The notes below the pieces were generated by a model that was given only the letters and a program-made list of their open reading frames with translations, was not told the DNA's origin and did not search any database. Made by a program: the position numbers and the translations under genes. Shown here in pieces: positions 1-10,400 of a DNA stretch of 64,000 bases. This DNA is from Blattamonas nauphoetae. Its lineage: Eukaryota > Preaxostyla > Oxymonadida. The first letter of the stretch is position 1. Every line of letters begins with the position of its first letter. The stretch lies in contig JARBJD010000023.1 in NCBI GenBank assembly GCA_033064195.1, positions 400,331 through 464,330 on the forward strand, written 5' to 3'.

Positions 1-989
1 CAAAAGAAAAGCATGGCACAGACTGCACTCAACAATATCCTGCTCATGTACAACATGGTTCTTCTCCTCGTCCAAACCGGCAAATCAGCTGATCCATCAG
101 TTGAATTGCTTCGATCATTTTCTGACCAATGCGACCAGGTGTGATATTGTTGTGACATTTATCCCATTTTTAGTTAACGACCAAAATTGATTTTCTTGCA
201 AAAGACTGTTCACTCCGGGGATTACGACCAGAGGACTATGATGATATTGGGGGTTGGAAGACTTATTTTGCTTCAATGACGGAGTCAGCAGCGCTCCAGC
301 AACCCACACTTTCTGAGAACCCAGAAACCGAAGACAAAGAAACAAGGCTCTCATTGAGTCTTCCTCTCGAGACGCGCGTTGTCTCAAATCCTGGAAGAAT
401 CTGGAATGATATTGTTAGTCCTCGTGTGGAATGCTGGTTTGTTATCGATGATATTTGGACTGATGTCATCAAGAACGAAGACAAACTCGTTGTCAGCCCG
501 CTCTTCACACACCATTCAATCCACTTTCCTTTCGATGTCAGTGTTTTTGCACAGGACTATCCAACGACAGACATCGAGGAAGAGGAACAACAAGCCCAAT
601 TGATTGATATCACATATGGAGTCGCAGTCACATTCGAATCATTAGATGCCGGGCTCAGGTCTTTACGCACTGAACTCTCACGACCTATTTCATCCCCTTT
701 ATCCTGTAAACTACCACGGTTGATCGTATCATTGGTTGGAAAATCGAAAGAAAAATCGAAAATAATCCAGCTCAAACAAGAAGATCTGAATGGAGATTCT
801 TCCATCGTCATTCCATCATTCTTCAAACATCCTGAAGTGACATCTTATCGCCTTGAAAATGACAAGAGAACACGAATCCGTGTTGTTGTCGAGTTTGACA
901 GTTGGGTAGACATCGCGTTTAGTTTACAGAACAAAATTTATGGAAAAGATTGCACTGTAGACACATTGGTCCAGCCAGCACCAACCTGA
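1..989 (+). CDS. C-terminal part of an unrecognised protein (5' end outside window)
   Basis: The frame is open from base 1 to 138. It joins over a 35-base intron (139-173, donor GTGTGA, acceptor TTTTAG, phase 0) to 174-989, giving about 317 visible residues that end at a TGA. The first exon looks helical (ALNNILLMYNMVLLLVQ). The rest alternates hydrophobic strands with acidic loops (DIEEEEQQAQ) and has no cysteine clusters, transmembrane segment or obvious motif. I do not recognise the family. A start at the ATG at 276 is possible, but the upstream frame stays open and the intron is well formed, so I read it as a continuing exon. The next gene starts 178 bp downstream on the same strand. Confidence 0.6.
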
Positions 990-1167
990 TTCATCATATC
1001 TTGGAGATTTCTAGAGCAACATCCCACGTTGTCAGACAATGTTTAGCTGACTTTATATTCTGATTTCTGTAATATAAAGCGCTTTTGCATTTTCACTGAC
1101 ATTTCCGAATCCTTTCAAGCTCTTTTAAGAATACAAAGTTGAATTGTGGGCATGATCAATTTTTTCA

Positions 1168-2954
1168 ATGGCACCGCAAGCAACTGATGCGGGCTTCCCA
1201 TTCCAACCTTTTAATGTTCCACTCGTTCACAGCACTGATCGTGTGGAATTTTTGAATCAGGTTAGTGATTGCCTGACATATCTTCGTTTGTCAATTGGAG
1301 CGTCATTCCAGACCATTAAGGATAGAATTGGACAAGAAAAACAACGCCTTACTGATATTCAGAACAGAGCTAATGCCTCTGAACAGAAAATTCAAAAAAT
1401 TCAAGCTACATCACATGCTGTCGTTGTATACAGCAGTTCGAAATATCCTGTGCAACCAAACCTCAAAAATGTCCACAAACCTCTCATAAATATGAATTCC
1501 ACGCATCCCGAACGCCCTGCCTACAAATATGCTCAAGGATATCATGGACACCAACCACGCCACATCGGGGACCCGAAGTTTTCGAAGTACTTCTTTCCTT
1601 TTGAAGGAAAAACAATCCCACGCCTTCCAGTTGTTGATAAATTCTCGTTCAAGAATGAGGGGTTGGGACGACTTCCTTCACAACTGAAGAGTGTTACCGA
1701 CCTTCTTCTCTTCAACACAAAAGAAAATCCGTATAAATCGTTCTTCTCGCTGGATAATCTGGAAGGATCGGATAAAGAAGACAAAAAAGACGCCTCCAAA
1801 AAAGCTCTTGAACTATTCCCAGCACCAGTCACTCTGCGCGACAAAAACAGAATCGGGATGTATGGCATGGAACAGTACTCCTTCCGGCCTGCTCCGAAAC
1901 AAATTACTTTTTCAGATATTCCGACCCATCTTCCTGGTCTCAAGAATGTTGCTTTGGACATCGCCCTCACCGCAGAACCAACGCCAATTGCTCCTTCGAC
2001 TCACATGGCACAACAGCTTCCGACCGTCGCTCCTCTTCCCCCAATGCAAATTGGTGTTCCCCAGAGCATGACGCAACCACTCACATTTACACCACTCACA
2101 GTGCAGTCCACAACAACCACAACAGCAACCACATCCGACTCTGTCCCTCCTCCTCCCGCCATCCCACCGCCTCCGACCATCGTCGAAGGCACTTCTGGGA
2201 ATATCCCTCCCCACCGCCTCTCCCCCCACCCGACGCCACCCCACCCAAACCAAAGCCCGAATCCTCTGACGATGAGGAAGAGGAGAAGAAGCCAGCGAAA
2301 CCGGCGACTGGAGGAGGCGGGAGAAACGATCTCTTGGCCGCTATTCGCGCAGGAACGAAGCTTAAAAGTTCAAAGAAGCAGAAAGAGGAGGAGGAAAGCC
2401 AGCCAAAGAAGAAGCCAAAGAAGGCTGGTCCGGTGACGATGATGGATGAGCTCGCGTTGAGGTTGGCTCGAATGAGAAAGGGTATCACTGGGAAGGCAGA
2501 CGATGACGACAAAAACGATGACGATGACGGGCCTGTTCGAAAGATTGTTATTCCGGAGAAGAAGAAGGAAGTGAACACGTTTGTGATGCCGACACTGAAG
2601 AGCACGAAGAAAGGAGAGGAGGCCAAACCAGAAGAGAAGACGGAGAAACCCGAAGAGCCGGCAGAGGAGCCAAAACAGAGTGCAGCACCGCCACAACTCC
2701 CGTCTCTCAAAGCACTCCACAAACCAACGATGAGCGACGACGACGATGATGACATCCCCATTCCAATGCCAAAGAAGGTCGACCCGAAGCCCGCTCCAGC
2801 TCCAGCAAAGGCGGATCCTCCAAAGCCGAGCCAGTCTCCGGATCCGGCTGCTGCTTCTATCATGCAAGGATTGTTTAAGTTGAAGGGATTGCAGCAGGCG
2901 ATTGATGAGCAAGATGCGTCAAGTGATGATGATATGCCAAACTGGGATGATTAG
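1168..2954 (+). CDS. WASHC1: WASH complex subunit 1 (WASHC1), Arp2/3 activator
   Basis: WASH1 is the nucleation-promoting subunit of the endosomal WASH complex and drives Arp2/3 actin branching for cargo recycling. Exons 1168-2181 and 2256-2954 give about 570 residues (human about 465). Visible parts: an N-terminal WAHD1 region (about 15-270) with the family-like SSSKYPV and LLLFNTKENPYKS; a proline-rich stretch (about 280-338, PPPPAIPPPP); a WH2 actin-binding motif near 362-378 (NDLLAAIRAGTKL); a connecting helix near 400-416 (MMDELALRLARMRKGI); and an acidic tail ending PNWDD. The two halves lie in different frames. A 74-base intron (2182-2255, donor GTCGAA) restores one frame, and that donor is also used in the beta-COP gene here. 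A one-base sequencing error is the alternative. Confidence 0.93.
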
Positions 2955-3037
2955 TACCTCCTCACGATTACTGTCAAACATCCTTTTTTCTGAAAGTCAG
3001 AGATCAAAATAAAAAGTGGTACATTGATCAACGCCAA

Positions 3038-4295
3038 ATGACAGGAATTGATCATCGCTTTTATGAGAAGGAGCTCCCCGATGAAAAGGATCTTGTTGTT
3101 GTAGAAATCACATCTATTGAGGAGATGGGCGTCTATTGCTCCCTTGTGGAATACAATCGCCTGAATGGTTTCATCCCCAATGCCGAATTGAGTGTCATGC
3201 GTATCAAATCTGTCGCCCAGGTCACTCGAGTGAAGAAGATTGAAGTTGTTCAAGTTATTCGTGTTGACAAAGAAAAACGTATCTATTCTCATTTTTCTCT
3301 CAACTCCCTTTTCACCCTCATTCCCTCAATACACTTCCTCACTGCTATTTCAACGCTTTTCCATGATCCCTTCATAATACTAGGCTACGTTGATCTCTCA
3401 AAGAGGGCTGTCGACCAACATGTGATCAGTAGAATTCTCGACAGACTCAACAAATCAAAAACAGTTCATTCTATTATCAACAGCATTCATCAGAGCACGA
3501 ACGCCGATGTGGACAAACTGTACACATCTATCGCGTATCCTCTTGCTCGGAAATTTGGACATGCTCTCGATGGATTCAGAAAAGCACTTCTGTTTGACGT
3601 GAAATTGATTTCTCATTTTCTTCCTTACTATTTGACAAATCTCCCAGAAATGAAGCAGACATTATTGAACCCTTGGGTTTGGATGCAAATATTCAGGAAG
3701 CACTCATGAAAAACATCCATCTTCGACTAAAACCTCAACCTGTGAAAGTCAGTTGCCAGGTGGCAGTTTGTAGAAACATTTTCCTCACAAAATACACTGA
3801 ATCATACAGGTCACATGTTATGCTCCCGCTGGTGTGAATGCTATTAAGGAAGCTCTTAAAGCTGGCGAGAAAGCCGCCGACGAATATCTTCGCACACCTC
3901 AAGTCGACGGAAAGAGTTCTCCTGCTCCATCCACCGAGATCCAAACAATTGAACCAGTTGAAGTCAAGGTTTCAGCCACACCACTTTATACCATCGAAGT
4001 CACACTGATTGACAGGGAAAAAGGAAAGAATGCTCTAAAGACTGGTATAGTTATTTATACTTTTCATTCGGCGCCTTTCTCCTGATATGTCATCATAGCA
4101 ATCCTGGCCATTCAGGATTCAATCACAAAAAATGGAGGAGAGTTCGATATTCGGATGGAGGTTTGTTTTCGTCATAACATCAATACTTTTCAGCCACAAG
4201 TCCTTCAAGAAGGTTCAACACCACAAGATGACTATAGAGAAGATACAGATGAAGACGAGGAGGATGAAGATGAAGAGGAGGAGGAAGAAAACTGA
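3038..4295 (+). CDS. EIF2S1: Translation initiation factor eIF2 alpha subunit
   Basis: This subunit of eIF2, the GTPase complex that brings initiator tRNA to the 40S ribosome, is the target of stress kinases. Six exons (3038-3278, 3384-3591, 3648-3747, 3810-4044, 4099-4160, 4194-4295) give 315 residues, the usual length. The order is an S1 OB-fold (IEEMGVYCSLVEYN, VIRVDKEK then YVDLSKR), a helical domain (DRLNKSKTVHSI), the alpha-beta domain (TCYAPAGVNAIKEALKAG, FDIRMEPQVLQ) and an acidic tail. The serine matching human Ser51 is present at residue 52, but the following arginines are replaced (ELSVMRIKS instead of ELSRRRIRS). The splice into YVDLSKR gives Arg where Gly is usual. Five introns of 33-105 bases have varied donors (GTATCT, GTTTGA, GTCAGT, GTATAG, GTTTGT). 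It starts 83 bp after WASHC1. Confidence 0.95.
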
Positions 4296-4413
4296 GTTGC
4301 TTGAAGCTGCACTTTTTTTTCTCATTTCACCGACAAGAGCCACATGAACAGCTGATAAATGAAAACCGGTAATATTTTAATGTTTAGACAAATCAGAAGA
4401 GTTCAGGTATGTT

Positions 4414-7400
4414 TCAAGGTGGTCTATCACCCTCAAATTGAAACAGCTCCGAAAATGAAGCTTCCTTTGTGTCAACAACTTCACTGATGAACCAAAACAG
4501 AGCACGGAGTGCGTACGCCGAATCAAGAATTCCAAAACGGAGAGTCTCATCTTCCAGGAGCGAGCGGGAGTTGTCTGGGTTCAGAGGGACAATGATGGAG
4601 AGAGTGTCCGACACCACTTGCTGGAGAATGCGGATGTGGATGACTGAGAAGAGGAGCTTGGCATATTGGCAGATGGTGTGAGCGATGATCAAGTGATATG
4701 CAGCTGTTCCAACCGAGTGCGGTGTAAACCCTCGTCTTTTCCCCACAAATCGGGAATAGAACTCGTCGTCTTCGAGCAACCGCGGCATGTTCTGAAGAAT
4801 GGGGTGGCGTTGAGAGGAAGCTCCGCTGGAATCAAGCTGAGCGTAGAATGCTTCGTCCTCGTCGCTTGAGTCGTCGGTTGAGAGACTTAGGCTGTCGTCG
4901 TCTTCTTCTTTTGGAACGTGGGCTGGGATAAACTGTGTTGCGAAGTCTGGATCAGTTTCAGTGACAATCTCGGCAAATTGGCGGATGCTGTCGTCGAAAA
5001 GGAAGGCAAGCTCTGTCAGGCTGAACCAGCGGCGCTGTGAATGGATGGCGAACGGGCAGAACGAATTGTTTTGGAGACTATCCGACACCGGAACATGGGC
5101 AAGGTTGCTTGAAGGGGGATCCGAGAATGCGATCTGGTCTGACGATGGCACCCGCAGACGAGGATGCCACGGGAGATGTGGAGCAGCGGAGTGGCGTCCT
5201 TGCTCGTCAACTACATTCACATCGCTCTCAGATGGGGTTGGCTGTGTGGGCACTTCGCTTGGAGGGACCGGTTCAGGAAAGATTGCATCAGGGAACTCCC
5301 ACTCAGAGTCTCCAAAGTCAAATCCATCATCGAAGATGAAGGCATTTGGGTCGATCTCATCCTTTCTCTCCCCCTTCTCGTCTGTGGGCAGACTCTGTTC
5401 GGTCTGCTCAATTTCCTCTGTCTTCTTCTTTTTGGTGAACTTGACAGGCGGCGGGGGATAAGCAGCGTGGACTGTCGGTCGATAAAGAGGGAGTGGAGGA
5501 CGAGATGTTGTCTTCGCAGTGGCGAGTGACGGGGCGCCGAGGGATCCAAACGCATTTTCGGAGAGAGAGTGGGGGATGTTGGGGAGAGGCGGAGAATCAC
5601 GAGCGCTGGACGGTTTTTCCAGTGGCGGTTTCTCAATTTGCGCTCCCGAAGATGGGAGATCAATCCGATATTCCTCCAACAGATCTTGCTCACTCTCACC
5701 GTACTTGCGAGCGAAGAAAGAGTGAGATCGAATCGACATGACAACATTCTTCCATCGCCGAGACTCAAAAAGGAATTGCCCTCGCTGTGGTAGATCATCC
5801 ATCCAGACGACAGTATCGTCATCGTCATCGAGTTCACTCCATTTCTGTTCCTGTAACATCAACGCATCGATCAAGCGCGGATGATGCAACTGCTGAGCAG
5901 TGGACGAGGGGAAGAATGCGTTCAATAATTCAGTCAGACAAATCACAAGAAACTTCTCCGAGGCGTTTGCTGGATGAAGAGCGAGAACTTTCCTTCGCAG
6001 GTCGGCGATGGCTGCTTCCTCGAGCTGAATCTGGGTGAGCTTGGTCACGAGGATGTCGCACTCCCGCTGATGCTGTTCTGGAAGAGGATCGAGGAGATCC
6101 ATCTGTTGGAGATACTTGGGAAGAGTGGCGAGAGGTTGTGAGGGAGAAGCGAGCGGAGGAGTCTGATTGGACGGCTGGACGGCTGGCGGAGGTGAGGGTG
6201 CTGGAGGTGTTGTGTCCAGAAGAGACGAATCAGACTGGGCCTTCTTATCTTTCTTTTGCTTCGATGGAAGCGTGATAGTTGTTTGGAGGAGAGTTGGCGG
6301 CTCATCGGCGCCTTGCCCAGAATCTGGAACATTCACGTCGTCTTGAACGGAGTCCTCAGCGATTTTGAACACAGTCTTTTGGATGATCTGCTGTTCAGTG
6401 GGAGGAAGACCCGCTGTCAAGATGACACCGTTCAGAGGAACAGTCACAGTGACCTGTTGGTCCTTGTCTTTCTTCTTCTTTTTGAGCGACGTCCGGACAT
6501 CGTGTGGAATGCTTTTGATGGCCTCGATGCTTTCCTGCACTCGTCGACGACGAGACTCAACCACGTCGTCTTTCAGTTGTCGGAACTCTTCTTCGAGCAT
6601 CTCCAGTCCGCGCTCCCGAAGGATGAGATTCTGGTTCTCAACAAGAAACTGCTCAAACTGGACTTTTGCTTGAGTGGCACGATGCTTCATTGATCGATGA
6701 TTCGACATGAAGCAAGATGACACGTGCTGGAAGAGCGTGCGTGTGAGGGTTGTGGCAGGGAGTCGCTTGCTCTGAGCGAGAGAGATCGGAGAGAGTATGC
6801 CAAGACTCTCCTGAATGAACGACTGCGCGTCCAGGTCATCGACGAAGTACTGCTGGTACGCGGTGAGTGTGTATGCGGACGAATACTTTGCAGCTGAGGC
6901 TGAGTTGGGCGAGGATGGATCGATTGTGCGTTCTACCGGAATTGAGGGGAAGGGATACTGGAAGCTCAGAACTGGAGCTGGAAGGATGACGTTGTTCGTT
7001 GAAGAGGCGTAGTTCCGAGTCAGATTCGACGATGGTCGGGGCTGGTCTTCATCGTCAGTGTGAGACTCTTGCTTGCGGAGCCTGACATAGTGATTGATGT
7101 GTGTGTTGAGAATGTGAGGTGACTGTGCAGGGAAGATCAGTGAAAAGAAGAGAGAGGAAAGAAACGACGGACGAACCAAAGGTCCAAAGGACTCGCTGAA
7201 CGAAAAGATCGAATACGACGAGAGAGTGGCCGAACTGTGCAGCATGCCAACCGTTCCAGGAAAGACGATGTCGCTGACAAGTGGAATCTGCGGTGGGTAC
7301 CCAAAACTTGGAGAGATGATGTTGGGAGGACTCTGCGTGAAGCGGGCGGGATGAGCGAGAGAGTACGTGTTCATGCGAGAGACATATGCTTGTTTGTTCA

Positions 7401-10400
7401 CCTTGAATTGCTGCTTCTGACGAGAGATGATGGCAGCAGGAGGGTCAAGTGGATCGTCGATGTACAAATACGCGTTGTTCATTGCATCTTCCAATGACCG
7501 CCCATCGCTTCCTCCACAGACACCCAAGAACAGCGACTGGACGACTCGAGAGAGGAACTGAGAAGTGTCCATCTCTCCAGAATTCCATTCTGTGAAGCGG
7601 CACCAGACAACTCGGGGGATGGTGGCCCAGGAGCCGATGTTGTCGTGGTCAAAGAGTGATTGGATGGTGGAGAGGGCAAGCGAGAGGATGGAAGCAAAGG
7701 TTGTGAAGGAGCGGGATGCAAGTTCTGGCTGTTGGTTGGACTGAAGTGGAGCGGTTTGCGGTCTCAGATTTTTGTATTGATGAAGCGGTGCTTGCGGGCG
7801 AGTTGTGTGGTCGAACGGGAAGGCGACAGGTTTCATCTTCGCAGGGCATTGAAGGAAGTGAGGGCCTTCTGTTTCGTTGATCAGTCCCATCATCGCACTT
7901 CCCAAAGTATCCGATTCCTCCGAGTCTGAGACGGTCCACGTCTCTCGATGCGACATGTCTTGGAGATTCTCCGCGATGCGACGCCAATCACCAGAAGCCT
8001 GCTGCGGATCGAGACACCATTCGTCCGTGTCGGGGAAGAGACACTGGATGAGAGCAACAGCGGCACTCCAATGGAAGAAAGCAGCTCGTTCGGCTGAGTT
8101 GAGATGTCGTGCAGCGAGAGCGCTTTCATCGTCGTCCTCGTCATCATCCTCGTCCTCGCTTCCGGAGAGCGATGAATCTGTGGACGACTCGGATGAAGAA
8201 AAGTCGGTGTCTGTTTCAGTCATCGACGCAGGATCATTCTCGTCAACCGTCCCAGCCTTCTTCTTCTTCAGAGGCCTCACCTGCTCCACAGTGTTCTCGG
8301 ACGGGTTGTCGGGAGTGGATATTCGGATCTCGTCTTCCACGTCGTCCATCCGATTTGTGATCCAGAACGGTTGCTGGTTGGAGTTGAGAGCAACCTGATA
8401 CGTGACTGTTGGAGACGGCGACATCACTGATTCGGGTGTTGGCTGATCATCGGACTGTTCTTTTGGGGGTTTGAGTCGATCCTCTCGCAAGGACAGACAA
8501 AGCTCGTGAAGAACTGTCCAGAAGAACCGTTTTCTCAGAACAAGAGGAACGTTGGACTTGAAAGTGTTCTTCACAACTTCGAGGATGAGGAGTCCTTTGA
8601 TGAGCGGTGGAAGCTGGAGTGAATGCGGTGTAATGCGAGTGGTCGCGTAGGGAGATGAAGGGGAGATCAAAAAGAGGAGTGACGAGAAAGTGAACTCAAA
8701 GTTCGATGGGGATTCGTGTGAGAAGGCAATCACATTTGAGAAGAATGTCGGGAAGATGGCGGTGAGAAGAGGAGACGGAACTGGTTGAGAGATGGTTCGG
8801 AGAGCAAGTTGCATGGAGAACGACGATCTCTCAAGCTCGTCTGCCTTCAGGAGCATTTCAAGCGAATGGTATGCACTCGTCCCATCTGCAGCTCTGAGCC
8901 AGCGCAACGATTTATCATCAACTTTTGAGTTGATGGGCTTGTTCAGACGCATCAGGATGGTGACACACTCGAAGACACATTGGAGAGCCAGCTTTCTCAT
9001 CGACCGACGGTCAACAAAGGAGTACGGCGGAATGGACATGAGGAGGAGGAACTGAGTCGAGAGTGGAGAGATGATTGGGAACTCTGAGTGGACTGGCCGC
9101 GGACGAATGCGGAGTCGTGTGGGGACGAGTGGAGAGATGAAATCGGGTCCAGGGAAGAAGAGGGTGTCCTCTGGGAGGAAATGGGGTGTGTTTGGATCGA
9201 GAACGGCAGATTCAAGCGAGTCGAAGGTGAAGTCGTCTGGGATGAAGATGTACTCGGTCATGAGGAGATCGAACATCATCTTCTCCCTCTCCGTCGTTTT
9301 AACGAGGAGAGGTGTTTTCGCTTTCTGAATCTCGCGTAGTTTTGGGATAGTGACAGTCAGAGTCCACAGAATCTCGGACCACAGAATGGAGAGGTACATG
9401 ATGTTGTCGGCTTGCTTGGAGAGGGTCGAGTTGACAGCCCTGAGTCTCCACCAGCTGCTGTCAGGACAGAGCGATTCCACAGCTCGTGGGAGAGAGAAGG
9501 GATCTGAAGGAGACGATGAAAACTTGGTGAAAGGAGTGTTGACAGGATCAGAATTTGTGCTGGACAGATCGTCACTTCTTGTGTTAGCTGCAGCTTCCCG
9601 AATCATCTTTTCCAAATCGATCTCCTCTTCGTAGCTGAAGATGAGAGGATCGCGGAAGCAGTGCTGCTCACAAAACGAGAATGAGATCTGTTCGTAAAAG
9701 TGAACAATCTCGGCAAGGACGAACGGGTTGGTGAACGAATCGACGATGAGTGAGCTGAAGTACACGATGACAAGAGACGTGCTCAGTTTGTCGGGTCGAC
9801 ATCGGTCGGCAATTTGCTCAAACGCAGTCTGGAAGTTGTTCGAGGCAGGCACTTCGGTGATTGTGGGGTCGATGATCTTTGATCTGAACTCCAACAATTG
9901 CTGAGGATTTGCGAATGGGTTTGGAAGATGAGTTGTCTCCTTTGGAACAGGATGCTCCACAAAAGCAGGCATCTCGTTGAAGATTCTGTTGAAAGGAGCA
10001 AGCCCGAGTGTTCTGTCAGCGAGGATGTGTTTGGGGTACGACGGAAGAAGGGCAGGAACGGAGTGTGAGCGGTTCATGTGGACATGGCCTTGGTTGCCAC
10101 TATTCCAGTTGGCTATCTGTTGCGAGGACGTCTCGAAGTTGGTGTCGTGGATGAGTGTGGACGCTGTGAAGGAGGATGCTCTGGATGACGTGGAATTCGT
10201 GCGGGAGTGTGCGTAGATGTGGCTTGGCGGGATTGGCTGGTGGGCGGTGTCTTCCGCCTGTGAATCCGACGACGACGAGAAAAGATGATACGCTGAGTAA
10301 CATGAAACAACTGTTGAGCTTTCGGATGAGTCCGAATCGTCGGTGTCGGGCTCTGTTGTGTTTTGATGAACTTCTTCCGAAACTTCAGGTGAAAGGGGGA

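Noticed and set aside
2182-2255. Apparent frameshift splitting WASHC1 into two genes
   Set aside because: A 74-base GT..AG intron restores one frame, and its unusual GTCGAA donor recurs in the beta-COP gene, so splicing is a better explanation than a broken gene.
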